From Prorocentrum cordatum (lineage: Eukaryota > Sar > Dinophyceae > Prorocentrales > Prorocentraceae): a stretch of 64,000 bases of DNA. Made by a program: the position numbers and the translations under genes. Where the stretch lies: the NCBI GenBank assembly GCA_963575745.1, contig CAUYUJ010015514.1:52282-116281 (forward strand), read 5' to 3'. The notes under the pieces are model-generated. The model was not told the DNA's origin. It did not search any database and saw only the letters and a list, made by a program, of their open reading frames with translations. Below, in pieces: positions 43,791 through 54,784 of the stretch; the stretch's first letter is position 1, and the number at the start of each line of letters is the position of its first letter.

Positions 43791-44740
43791 GAAGATACTC
43801 GAGGACGTTCCAGGGGCCGCGACCGAGGTATGGTCGGTCCTCGGGCTCGGGTTCTGACGCTGCAGGTCCCGAGTCTGGCGGTCCGCCTCCTCCTCCTCCC
43901 CCTGAGGGAGGGTCATCTCCTGAGGGGGGCCCGCCAGACGGTGGCTGCTCCCCATCCCCACCGGCTGAGCCGTGGGGAGGTGCACCGCCGCCACCTCCAC
44001 TGGCTAAGCCGGGGGGGTTTCCAATGTAGGGAGGCTGGCCCGCAGGTGGTTCGCCGGCCGCCTATTTCCCGGCCCCATGGTCATCCAATGATGGCTGATA
44101 TTGGCCCGCGACTGCTGTCTGGCTATCCTCGGCGATCAGGTCGCCGGGCGCCTCCGTCGCAATCCTCAGCTTCTTTTGCGGTGAGTCCTCATCAGCATCT
44201 GGGTCGAGTCCGTCTCCGGAAAGCCATTCCTCAAAATTATGTGGCCTCTTCCAGGGGCGTTGTCTCTTCCTCCAGTGCACGGCCTGCTTGGGTGTGTCCT
44301 CGAAGTACGCCGCTTTTGCGGCGGCGGTAAGGGCTTCCTCGACCACATGCACCGGTGCACTGTATTTTCCTTTGACCACTGGAAGAGTGAACATCGTTCC
44401 CCACTCTTCCCCAATGGCCGAGCCATGGGGAGGCTTTCGAGGGGAAGGTCCCAAAATGTCAATCCAGACTTTTGGGGAGCCTTCTCTCCAATGATCCCCC
44501 GCTGGCACGCTCACGTAATTTCCCCGGGGGTCTCGTACCGAACGGCTGGGCCGACGGCAGGACCAAATGCTTCTCCCGGCTCGAGCGGTCGTACTATGCC
44601 ACGATATCCCCCCGGGGGGTCCGCGCACACCCTACTGAACAGTTTCGTCTTCTCGTCAGGGTACGTCTGAAAGAACGTCCCCACTGGGATTTTATCGACG
44701 TCAGGAGGGCACAATCGAAACGGCAAGTGGCCCTCCGCTC
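43790..44740 (-). pseudogene. Accessory coding region, Pro/Gly-rich with a structured N-part
   Basis: Pieces in three frames: VDKIPVGTFFQTYPDEKTKL and GYRGIVRPLEPGEAFGPAVG (44,511-44,726), then YVSVPAGDHWREGSPKVWI, VVKGKYSAPVHVVEEALTAA and KRPHNFEEWLSGDGLDPDA (44,062-44,600), then a Gly/Pro-rich stretch and PWNVLEYLRMHGRFGRDP near 43,780. It continues from the methyltransferase-like ORF after a frameshift near 44,740. No family recognised. Confidence 0.4.
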
Positions 44741-46969
44741 AAACATAATCCAATGTACTGTCCATGGGTATTGGGAGACCTGGGAGTATAAACGCTGGAA
44801 TATCGTCTGAGACGTTGATTCCAGGTCCGCCCTCAATACAGTCACGACGGCGTCATTTCTCGCATAAAGTATGTCGTTCTTCCACATCGTGTAGCGCCAA
44901 CCCCAGCCCTTTGACGGCGCAAACTTAATAGTTCCGTCTTTGGGTCCCGCTCGGGACCATTCCCTTAGCTTCTCAGGGAGGCACTTGAAGACCGCTTTGT
45001 TTCTCCATGAGTCGACGTCTTCAACGTTGGGGTCAGCCGCTTTCTTTGGGCGAGTGTTGTCCTGGGGGTCAATCTCAGCTGCCCTTTTCTCAACATTTGT
45101 TATCCGATTGATGGTCCCTGCACCATCCTCCATTTCAGTATCAATCTCGGACACAATGTCATTCGGGCTAAAGTGGTCGTTTCTAATCCCATCCGGCTGA
45201 GCCGGTGAGCAAGCCTTCCCGCTCGGCTGAGCCGGCGCCAAGGCTTTTCGAATTGTGGCGAGGAGAGCATTAATATTGTTATAATCCGATTCCTCCTTGC
45301 GCTCGTCTACAACAACGCCGGAATCAAACTCATCCACGATGTCATCAGACTGAATTGAGATCACGTCTTCACCCGGTAGCACGACCGCCTTCTTCCTCAG
45401 CGATCGGCACATGGGTTCAGTCGTTGACCTCTCTGGCACGCGGAGACCGCGGCAAGCGAGATTCGAGCAGTCGCCGCAAAGCAACCGCTCGCTTCTACGG
45501 GGGGCCGGTCGCGGGGCAGCCCGCGCAGTCTGTCGAGCCGAAACGGCAGCGGCGCATATAGGATTGGGAGAAGAAGTAGGACGACGACGAGACGACACAA
45601 CTCTCTCTGCGGCATTGGCGACGGCAAAGTGAACCTGTTCGGCAAACTCATCAATGTAATCTTCAGCGCTCTTACACTCTCGTCCCCTAGCCTCAACATG
45701 CTCGCGCGTGCCATCACACATGCGTTCTAACCCCTCCGCAATGATGGAAGGGGTGGTGGCTATCGTCCAGGGCTTTTTCATGAAATTACCCTTGCTATCC
45801 TTCAATCCGTATGCGCACCCGTGCAAGGCCGTCTTGGTAAATCCCAACTCTCGAAGAAAACTCTTTACCTGGGGGTCTCTCCAATAATTACTACACTGGG
45901 TAGGCCACTCAATACATACAACGCCCCCCGCTTTGTGCACAGCACGGGCAATCTCGCGGAAATTCCAAAACAGGTATCAGAAGTCGGTTCTAATGCTCCG
46001 AAGCCTGCGAATAGCCCTATGATTGCCAGTGCGGAAATAATGCGCCTCGTTGACATACTGCCAGGGGGAGCCTCCTGTACATGGCATGGAGCCCCACAAC
46101 GTGATGTGTTTTCCCTTGAATGTAGCTATCTCATTCAGCGCTATTTTGAATCCCTCATCCGTCCTCATGTCTTCCTTCTCGGTGTATCTAATCACTTTAC
46201 ATGAGTTGTCAACGAAATTCTCAGGGTCTCCTGTCCTACTTTGGGGGCCACAACAGCATTCCAACAAAAGTCTTTCCCCGGTCCACTGAGTGGCCGGGGC
46301 GCAATCTTCTCGGATTTTAAATTCTGTGTATCCCGTCCATCTGCTATGGCAATAGTCACCGTCGCTAGAATCGCCATCTGAGTCGTATTCGAACGGGTGA
46401 TGATACCTGCTTTCTTCATCACGCCAATTACCGATGCGATCTATCGTCAAACCTTGTTGGGAATTGACGGCATAGGTGCGACGTTTATCATCCAACTTAT
46501 CGAACTCGACGGGGCAATCCCCGATTGCCGGCATGAATGTGACAAGTCTCGGAACATAGTGATATCGTTTCAAACTCTGTCCTTGTCTCATCCATTCATC
46601 CCTTTTCTCAGAAAAGTTGGCAGCCACCGCAGAGTGTGGATTATGATGCGGGCGATCTCCGTTAGAAACATCCTCTATATCTTCAGGCTCCATTGAAGAC
46701 TCTAGTTCGCTTTCACTATCCAATTTCCCAAACATGGCTTTCATTTCACGATCTGAGCTTCTCTTGGTTGCATTCTCGATCGCCCTCGTTTTCTCGGAGC
46801 TTCTGCTGTAACATTCTTTGCCCATCCGAGGAGTGACATCACCTGCAACAGCAGCTGAGCTGATTGCATTCTTTATCGTTAACATCCCCTCGGCTTGGCC
46901 GGGGGCAGCCACGACGGGCTTGCCTTTGTTGGGGCGCTTTTTCTTTTTATTTGACTTTTTGCCAGGCAT
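44594..46969 (-). pseudogene. Methyltransferase-like ORF directly after RNase H
   Basis: An ATG at 46,969 (MPGKKSNKKKKRPNKGK) opens a frame interrupted only by a TGA at 45,977-45,979; with that stop read through it is about 790 codons. Lys-rich N-terminus, acidic/Ser region, then a domain with ERLLLECCCGPQS, HITLWGSMPCTGGSPWQYVN, (after the stop) FREIARAVHKAGGVVCIEWP, TQCSNYW, LHGCAYGLKD and GNFMKKPWTIATT. The order of a strand-Gly motif, PCTGGSPWQ and EWP..C..W parallels motifs I, IV (PCQ..S) and VI (EN) of cytosine methyltransferases, but is divergent. The C-terminus is hydrophilic. I recall similar modules in dinoflagellate Copia polyproteins. It may be a remote DNA or RNA methyltransferase. 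Confidence 0.5.
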
Positions 46970-47031
46970 GGCAGCTCCTCTCCGCAAGGCCGAACTAGGG
47001 CACAGGCGGGGCTTGAGAATCCCCCCGGGTC

Positions 47032-47481
47032 TCAGGGGAAGCCCGTCAGAAAACACTGAGTCAAGATAATCTTGGCGCCGCTTAGCGGCCCAGAACTTAG
47101 GAGTCGCAACGTTGACAAGATGCAAAACTTTGACCCATGCCATTGGGTCCACAAATCGTTTTGTCCAATATCAGCAGCTTCATTTTGCGTTCTTTCGTAT
47201 TGTAATTGAACCAGGCCACGAGAAAATTGTTCGGACACAGCTGCTGCATCAATACTATGTGTTCTTGGTAGATGCATCAAGTTCATTGACCCGCCTGCCT
47301 TAATGACCTTGCAAACTGCTTGGTTATCTTCCAAGAATAAACATCGCACAGGTCTATCCAGTAAGATTTCCCACAGCGGCAATGCCGCAAGCAGCTCCTT
47401 GCGCAACGCAGCAAGGCTGGCCGCAACGATCCAAGCCTCAAGTGTACTGTGAGATGCGCATGTTTGTCTTTGCGAACTCAT
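47032..47481 (-). pseudogene. RNase H domain (Copia)
   Basis: The minus-strand frame reads SHSTLEAWIVAASLAALRKE, CLFLEDNQAVCKVIKAG, HLPRTHSIDAAAVSEQF and ERTQNEAADIGQND. These match Copia RNase H landmarks: the S-[ST]-x-E-A block, ED[NS]xxA, and N-x-x-AD near the end. RNase H degrades the RNA strand during reverse transcription. It is fused to reverse transcriptase in intact elements; here a one-base frameshift near 47,480 separates them, and another near 47,150 separates it from the next ORF. Confidence 0.8.
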
Positions 47482-48092
47482 CGATTGTCCTGCCCGTGTA
47501 TACGGGCCCCGAATCGCTTGATAACTGGCGCTCGTGCTCCTGTGTGTTCTAATGTCACTCGCCAGATCTGCATCAGAGTATTGTTTAAACAGAACCTCCC
47601 TTTTTTGTCACCCACCCACGAAGTCATACGATAATGAGATGTACATTTTATGTAACATATGAGGCGGAAGAGGTCCATGTCTTGCTGTTCTGTCCACTTT
47701 GTGATACAACTGGCAGTTTGACACACAGCACGAAGTAAGTCGTGTCTGGCCATTCTCGCCCCGTAAAGTATCTTCATCAACGCTTTTGCTGCGATGGGTT
47801 GGAGCACTCCCGACTGAGTCGGTGGCTCAGGGTCATCAGGGCTAGCTGCTGCGGCATCAAGGCCAAGCATCTCTATCTCCTTGTCAGGAGGGCCGGTATC
47901 AACGTTAATCTGTAACGCTGACGCTATAGCCTCCTCAGCTGGGGAATAAATCTCTCCTCTGGGGCCGCCCTGTCCATCCTCTAAATCAGTAAGTTCTGGA
48001 CCGGACGGGGTGCCCGCGGCCGGATATGTGGCCGGGTCTGCGTCCGTCAATTGAGCGTATAATGTAACGCAGGAATCGAAGAACTCTGTCAT
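47478..48092 (-). pseudogene. Reverse transcriptase thumb/connection region
   Basis: A frame joined to RT by a frameshift near 48,095. After an acidic linker (MTEFFDSCVTLYAQLTDADP) it reads YGARMARHDLLRAVCQTASC, TKWTEQQDMDLFRLICYIKC and MTSWVGD. This is the Copia region just upstream of RNase H (ARPD...AV..L...W, then a helix with the YLK-type element). Confidence 0.7.
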
Positions 48093-48999
48093 ATCGTATT
48101 CGATGACTTTTCACTTTTGGTTCTCTCGGCTGGCATGGCTCGGTCGTCTGAGACGCCGAGTCACCCCCCGTTTCCTCCTCACTACTCTCGTCTGCGACGG
48201 AGGCGTTTTTCTTAGCTTTGGGAGGAGGCGGGTCAAGTACCGTAGGCAATTCCCCGTGCCACTCAATTGTCTGAATTGATAATCTATGCTCGCATCCTAA
48301 ATATCGTCCAACAGCCGTTGGAGGATATATGTCTATGCCCTTAGGGCAATGTTCCGAAGGTTCTTGAAGTAACTTCCATCCCTGGGCTAGCTTGTCGGCA
48401 GGTCCCGACAGTTTGAAATCGTCGACATAGATGATCAAGAAGATTTGCAATTCTTTATGGAAATAACAGCTACGCCACGGGCTACACTTCACGAAACCTT
48501 TAGCCGTGACGTGTCCCTCACAATGCTGCTCCCAATATCCGCCCGAATCAGGGTGTCCGTACAACGATAAGTACAGTGGGCATACGGGGTTCCGCATATT
48601 GGACCATGCCTTGGGCCATTCGTCGCGAGGCAAGAAAAGCCATGTAGGAGTGCCTCCCAACGTTGATTGTGTGTAAGCTTGTCGAGCATCAGCTTGTTCG
48701 ATGCTATGGTCCTCAAGCAACCCGTGGGTATCAGCTGTTTTGCTGGCCTGCATAGCCGCGGGACAGCTGGAGAGTTCCTGAGACAATACCACGTCCTTGT
48801 TTTGATCTCTAGCACTTCAACCGTCAAAGACTACTCGACCTTTGTACTTACGGTCTTTATGTCCTAGCGGCAACTCTGAGTTCTTTTCAACAAGGATCGC
48901 AAATAAACGGCCCAAATGGGCTGTTTTTCCTTTGAGTTCGGCAACAACGTCGGAATATTCTCTAACACCATCCTCTATCCACGTGCCAATGTCGCGCAA
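47986..48999 (-). pseudogene. Copia reverse transcriptase (catalytic part)
   Basis: The frame is open except for a TGA at 48,817-48,819. It reads GRLFAILVEKNSELPLGHKD, KYKGRVVFDG, then LSQELSSCPAAMQASKTAD, IEQADARQAYTQSTLGGTPT (motif A region with D-x-x-x-A-[YF]), WLFLPRDEWP, LYGHPDSGGYWEQH (the LYGLKQ-type block) and IIYVDDFKLSGP. YVDD at 48,418-48,429 is the catalytic motif C. The enzyme copies element RNA into DNA in virus-like particles. The YVDD and motif A acidic residues are intact; the early stop and the downstream frameshift disable this copy. Confidence 0.88.
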
Positions 49000-49142
49000 T
49001 ATGTCCCACTCTTTCCTCGAGGCAGCTTGAGCGTCTTTCTTGGCCTTGGCCTCGTCTTTCGAGACAGATCTTGCTACCGCGGCATCTATGCGGGCATGCT
49101 GCCAGTCACTGGGAAGTTGGAAGGGTTCATCAATGACAGATA

Positions 49143-50588
49143 TTAAGTCAGTAAAAGGATTGTAGAAGCATTGCTAATCAAATCTTGCTTTGTCACGATG
49201 ACTGATATCTCTTGTTGAATTATCTTGTAAAGGCATGCGAGGCGCGCTTCGCCGCGACGCGGCGGCCGCCGGACTCGAGGTCTGGCTTGCCTCATCGTTG
49301 TCCTCAGACGTTCCGTTATCATCATCGGACAAGGGACCCCTGCCGGCTGAGCCGGAGGGTAGCCCGTCTCATGCAATAGTGCCCCCATACCATGTTTGTA
49401 TCCACCAAATGTCCTCGTCGTCAGACAGGTGTTCTACGGGAGAATCTTCCTCTGATAAATCATCGGCCTCAGATGTGACTTGATAGCCCTGGGTGCGTCG
49501 CGACACCGCCCCTCGCCCACTGCCAGGAGTGTAGCACAGGCTGCCATTTTGTACTCGACGTAGTTGCTCAGCCACCTTAGGTGCAGTTAGCCTAGCTTCG
49601 GGTAGAACCGCAAGCGGCTGAGCCGCTGCGGGATCGGACGGAGTCGGTGGGTCGCCCACATCTAGACCGACGTCACGCAGGAGACCGAGACAAGGGCCAG
49701 GATCCTCTATACCGAAGGATCCTCTCTTTTCTGCCTTGTATTGTTCCACGGCCTGTCGACGCTGGGCTTGGTTCATGTTGGACCATCGTCCAGGATGCAC
49801 TCCGGGATTGGTAGACTCAGGTAAATTCTTTAACCATTGGGCACTATAGTTTGGGTCTGGGTCTGTGACCCGCACTCGGGTTATAGGCGCATAGTCAGGG
49901 TCATAATAGAGAACAACTCGTATGCGACATGTCTTTCGACGGCCTGTCAGCGGAAGCTGTTGCGTTAATTCTTCTTTTGTAAGTCCAACAACAATCCGTC
50001 TGTCTTCAAAGTGCTCCATCGTATCCAGATTTTGAATTGTTCGAGTAAGAAGTTGCCCTTCCCCTGGAACTTTCTCACGCGGCTTAGCCGCTGAGAAGTT
50101 GGACTGTCTGTCCAAACGATACTCAAGTCGTGCGAGTCCCAGTTTCTGGTTTTTGTTTGCAGGATGGGAATCGCGCCGAGGGCCCCTGCCGTCAACTACC
50201 AGAGGCACATCGCCCACGTACAGACCCCCAGGACCGTCATCATCTAAATCGGCCTCATAGTCGAAACGTGGGGCACCCTCGCCTCCTCGAGGAGGCGGTG
50301 GCACCAGAATGGCAGGATCATCAGCATTAAACGTGTTGTCCAGTCTTATCCCTGTGGCTGGCTGTGGTCCGCCTGGGAGGGCCGCAGCCTCTCCTGTCTC
50401 TGTAGGGGATTGTGACGGAACGTGATCCTTCGCCGCTTTCTCGCATGCTTCTCGCAAAGGAAACTGAAGCGATTGGTCTTCAGCAGTACCATCTAAGATG
50501 TTGCTGTACACTTGATCAGATTTCTCGATTGTAGGTCGTGTTCCCTCTGGTGTACGCCCCGATTCCATATTCAGTCCATCCGATTGTC
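49143..50588 (-). pseudogene. Integrase C-terminal/linker region of Pol
   Basis: The frame to 49,369 (417 codons from 50,622) is hydrophilic with Pro/Glu-rich stretches (PPPRGGEGAPRFDYEADLDD), a conserved-looking block (ERKTCRIRVVLYYDPDYAPI-type), DPGPCLGLLRDVGLDVGD, and an acidic tail (SEADDLSEEDSPVEHLSDDE). Copia elements carry such a poorly conserved linker between integrase and reverse transcriptase. It continues in another frame to 49,143. No catalytic motif here. Confidence 0.55.
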
Positions 50589-51720
50589 TCAAGGGTATAA
50601 CGTAACCATCTGGTCCGACCAATCCCCCCCTGTGTGCACATACCGCAAGTATATCCCTGGAATCATCGTCGCCCCAGTCTCGGCGGTGCGAAGTCGGGAT
50701 TCAGGTGGGGGCGCATAACGGACAAGTGATCCGAAGGGAAGAAGCGGAGAATTGAATTGGCACCCGAATCGTCTTTCCCAACTGGACTTCCCGTCGGCAG
50801 GGGTTCTAGTATTGTAGCATAGACGGAAATATCGAAACGCGTAGGTCCAATAGGGTGGTGGAAGACCAGCCTGCAAAAGTCAGGCTCTGGCTCCCATTTA
50901 CACAACACCGTTCGCACGCTCGGCGACAGCGTTTTGTTTCTTATTCCCTGGGATGGTCGGAGCATGTGCAATATTGAGCTCGCAACATGCATTCGCAAGC
51001 TCTCTTGCCCCATCTGTAGAACAATATTCTAATTTTCCCTCCGGGGCTCTCAAGTTCACTAAAAAGTTGCAAACGTGAACCGCAGACTTGTCGCCTACAC
51101 CCTGAGCGGCGAGAAAATCCGCAGCTCGGTCGCGAAAGTGTCACACACGCGGTCTCGTCATGGAGTCCCCGCGAGAGTTCACCCATCGCAAACCAATGGT
51201 CCATCGTCGTCAGCTGTCCGAACGAAGTGGGGTTAGCGTATGGGCGGGGAACCTTTAGCCCTTTGTTCTGCCCTTTGCGCTGTTGCTTTCTGGTAGTTTT
51301 GGCCCAATTGCACACTGAACAACATGGGTTCTTGGGAGCATGAGTTAGAAAGTGCGGCAGGGAGGCCGCAGCCTTTTTGAGCCGCTCGGCAAGGGTCTCC
51401 GACACCTCAACCTCCGCAACGTCTGGGTCTAAATCTGGCGGCGCGTCGACGTCGACTAAGTGGACGCCGTCAGCGTCTCCAGCCTCGCCCTCCTCGGGTC
51501 CTGGGGCTGCGTTGCACGCGCTGGAGTCTAGTCCTCTACTTACTTCGTACGGGAGGTGTCCTGAAACTCCGTATCCGCATTGGCATCTATATGCGGCAGC
51601 GCAAGCCTCGGCTTTGCCGGGCTGCTCGTCGAATGGACCGACGGCTTGACCGTGGTCGGGCAAAGCTGAATGACTTTTAGGGCAGCAATACCGGTCGGCG
51701 TCCGATTCCAACCGCATTCG
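50589..51720 (-). pseudogene. Copia integrase
   Basis: Order: an acidic region; a zinc-binding pre-integrase segment (LPHFLTHAPKNPCCSVCNWA, with His and CxxC); the DDE core with first Asp in FGQLTTMDHWFAMG (about 51,205), second in CSTDGARELANACC (about 51,010) and Glu in NKKQNAVAERANG (about 50,930); then PPPYWTYAFRYFRLCYNTRT and RRFGCQFNSPLLPFGSLVRY, the usual Copia block after the core. Two in-frame stops (TAA, TGA) follow ERANGVV, and a frameshift lies between the first and second Asp. Integrase inserts the cDNA and makes the staggered cut producing the 5 bp duplication. Confidence 0.82.
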
Positions 51721-52337
51721 CTGGCCACCTGAGGCGAATAGTAGAAGTAGGTGATGGTATCCGCAGAGTCTATCGAAGACGGGAAAGCGGGCGCGATCTC
51801 AGTCGGCCGCCCATCAGCGTAGCTGTGGGCACCAATCAACTCATAAGTGCGCAGGTCTATGGTTATGCGAGTCTGGACCGCATGGGGCGGAGGGCCTCCC
51901 GCAGATTCCACGTTGTCCAAGCATGCCTTGGCGCCCGGCGTCACGCAGCGCCACCGCTCGGGGGGCTCGCTCCTTCTGGCGGCAGCTGCGCACATCCACT
52001 GACCCAGCGCCTCCTTGCCTGATAGGGTCAAGTATGGCATCTTGCCCTCAACGGCCAGGTCCACTCTTTGACCGTTGGGTAATCATAGGTAGGGCCTTTG
52101 GCCTGCTGGCCAAAAGAAAATAAAGCCGCGGCCCACGCACCGCTCTCCCGCCGAAATCACGCACGGGGTCTCCGGCATGACTAAAGTATTAAAACTACCA
52201 CCCTTAAATTTGGGACACGCGATGCGAACTGAACCGAGGGCCTTAGATTCCCCCCAGCAGCGTTCAGAGTGATCGATTGCGGAAGCTTTCGAATGAATAT
52301 CATTGCACCTGCGCTCCTGATATATTTCTCCGCAATT
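51540..52337 (-). pseudogene. Protease C-terminal half and Pol linker
   Basis: Downstream of the TIR insert the minus strand resumes with KYIRSAGAMIFIRKLPQSIT, LNAAGG and, after a frameshift near 52,200, FNTLVMPETPCVISAGERC, RGFIFFWPAGQRPYL, then VEGKMPYLTLSGKEALG. PETPCVISAG and the hydrophobic blocks fit the second half of a retropepsin-like domain followed by the linker to integrase. It joins in frame to the DTG half at 54,001 once the insert is removed. Confidence 0.6.
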
Positions 52338-52793
52338 CCAGGAAGGGTCTGAACCGAACTGGTAACCGGGAACCGGCGGCCGCACGAACCGAACCGCGCA
52401 CCGGACTCCAAACCGAACCGGTCAGAACCGGACCGGCCGCGTCGAACCGAACTGGCGAGGCGAAACCGGCCCGGGCGCCCAAACCGAACCGGCTGGAACC
52501 GAACCGGCCCCCCAGGCAAATCCTCTGACACCCTCGGGCCCCTTGGAGACCCGCGGAACCCTCGAAGACCCTCGGGGTCCTCTTCCTCCTCTTCCGCCTC
52601 CTCCCTCCTTCTTCCTCCTCCTCCTCCGCTTCCTCCTCCGCCCTACCTCCTCCTCCTCCCTTCCTCCTCCTCCTCCTCCTCCTCCTCCTCCGTCCTTCCT
52701 CCTCCGCCCCCTCCTCCTCCGCCTCCTCCTCCTCCTCCCCTGGCGATGGCGCCGTCGATGGCACCTGGCGGGCGGCGCGCGCGACGCGAGGAA

Positions 52794-52884
<91 letters not shown>

Positions 52885-53996
52885 CGGGAGGGGGCGGGGA
52901 GGGGGCGGGCGCGCGGCGGACCGCGCGAGGGCAGGGGACCCCATCGGCGGCCCCCCCGCGCGAGGGCAGGGGGCCGCCTCCGAGGCACCCGGGTTCCCGC
53001 GGGAACCACCCCACCAACAGTCCACCCGGCGCCCCCCCCGTGGCCGGGCTCCCCCCCCGTGGCCCCGGCCCCCCTTCCCGTGGCCCCGGCCCCACCCCCC
53101 GCGGCCGCCCCCCCCCCCCCCCGCGGCCCCCCCCCGCGTTAGCCGAATCCCCGACGGAGGAGGGGGGGGAGAAGAGGGGAGGATGGGGGAGGAGGAAGAA
53201 AAGAGGAGAGGAGAGGAGGAGGAGGAAAGAAGGGGAAGCCACCCCTCCGTGGCCGGGCCCCCCCCCCGTGGCCGGGGCAACCCCCCCCGTGGCCAGGGCC
53301 ACCCCCCCCGTGGCCGGGGCCGCCCCCCCCGCGGCGGGGCCCCCCTTTTCGGGCCCCTCGGGGCTCCCTCGGAGGAAGCCGAGGCCCAGGGCGGCCCGAC
53401 GAGGAAGGCCCCCCACCCAGGAAGGCCCAAGTGCACAAGATGGCCTGATTTTGCCAGGGCCGCTTTAGCCGAATCCCCTGGCGGAGGAGGCGGAGGGGGG
53501 GGGAGGGAGGAGGAGGGGGAGGGGAGGGAGGAGGAGGCGGGGGGGGGAAAGAGGAGGAGGAGAAGAGGAGGAGGGAGGGAGAGGGAGGGAAGAGGAGGTC
53601 TTCCTCCTCCTCCTTTGGCCTCGGGCCTCGGGCCTCCGAGGGGGCCCGAAAGCGGGGCCACAGGGGGGGGTGGCCCCGGCCACGGGGGGGGGGGCCCGGC
53701 CACGGGGGGGGTGGCCGGGGCCGCGGGGGGGGTGGCGCTGGCCTCCTCCTCGCTTTTTGTTCAACGGCGATCCCCATCCCCGCCGGTCGACGACCCCCCC
53801 GAGGGTCGACGACCCCCCCCGGAGGTCGACGACCCCCGAACCGAACCGCCCACAACCGGACCGCCGCCCGACCCGAACCAGCAGAACCGACGGGACTCGC
53901 CAAACCGGACCGGCTCAAACCGGACCGGCGCCGAAAACCGAACTGGCGCAACCGAACCGGCACGCCGCCGAACCGGCCCGGACCGGACCCTTCCTG
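52338..53996. mobile_element. 1,659 bp TIR insert splitting the protease (giant introner candidate)
   Basis: Ends are inverted copies of CAGGAAGGGTC. Direct CAATT copies flank it (52,333-52,337 and 53,997-54,001). Just inside both ends are 'ccgaaccgg' repeats; the middle is GGA/TCC and C/G-run low-complexity DNA, with an internal repeat of 'ttagccgaatcccc' at about 53,140 and 53,467. Removing it with one CAATT restores the protease frame (FIIDTGRGYNLIA continuing into EKYIR). On the minus strand a GT at 53,988 and an AG at 52,349, both inside the TIRs, would also splice it out in frame, leaving eight extra codons. Confidence 0.75.
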
Positions 53997-54000
53997 CAAT

Positions 54001-54610
54001 TAGGTTGTACCCGCGCCCAGTGTCTATAATGAAACTCAACGCCCCCAGGTACGCAGCGTCTTTGTCTGTGCATCCAGCAGCGGCTGAGCCGCGCGGGCCT
54101 TCTTTCCCCTCCTCGCCCTTCAGCCAGAGATGCCAGACATGATATTGCAGGTTTGATGCTCTGATTAGAGCTTCAGCGACTGATGCCCTAGACTGTATCG
54201 ACATCTGTCGGCGCATTTCTCCTGGGAACTTCCACCTATCTTTGCTACTTGAAGGCAACTCTTTCAAGTCGTGGCGACGCGCCTTCCTCCAAGCGGCAGT
54301 CGGCTCCTCAGTAGAGGGGTGAAAACGGACACGGAGATTGCATCGGTTACTATTCCGATGACTTATGCAGCTCTTACTAGGGGGGACGCACCAGTACTTC
54401 TTGATCGCGTCCCGAGAAAGAGGGCACAGGAAATTCGCAAGGACATAGACGAGACTCTCGACCTGTTTCCTGCTGTCCTGGTGAAACTCACCTTTGGAGG
54501 TATCCCAATAGTCTCCCATCGGCACTAGACGTAACAATAAAAAACTTAAGGCTGTTTTGCCTCTGCCCTGGGAGGCCCCGAAATAACGGGGCGGGGCAAG
54601 CGACGGCACC
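54001..54610 (-). pseudogene. Pol N-terminus with retropepsin DTG half
   Basis: The minus-strand frame reads WDTSKGEFHQDSRKQVESLV, FHPSTEEPTAAWRKARRHDL, ASVAEALIRASNLQYHVWHL and ends LGALSFIIDTGRGYNLIA at the insert. FIIDTG.G.NLI is the aspartic protease active-site motif of Copia elements (DTG codons at 54,017-54,025), which cleaves the polyprotein during particle maturation. The active-site Asp is intact but the domain is physically split by the 1,659 bp insert. A hydrophobic segment (MINIIVLMVFFFAALV, about 54,690-54,736) precedes it in another frame. Confidence 0.7.
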
Positions 54611-54784
54611 CGAGCTGATTGAATCAGCGGGTCTCTTCCAACCCCCCCGTTTTCTGCTCAACCGACGCAGGCTTCGCCATGACTGCCGAACAAGGGCGGC
54701 GAAAAAGAAGACCATTAATACAATTATGTTTATCATTCCTCCATCACTGACGGCTGAGCCGCCAGTGTGGAGCCATTGTCACGC

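Noticed and set aside
52422-53703. Pro/Arg-rich ORFs of 195-467 codons
   Set aside because: They lie inside the low-complexity TIR insert and follow GGA/TCC and C-run composition.
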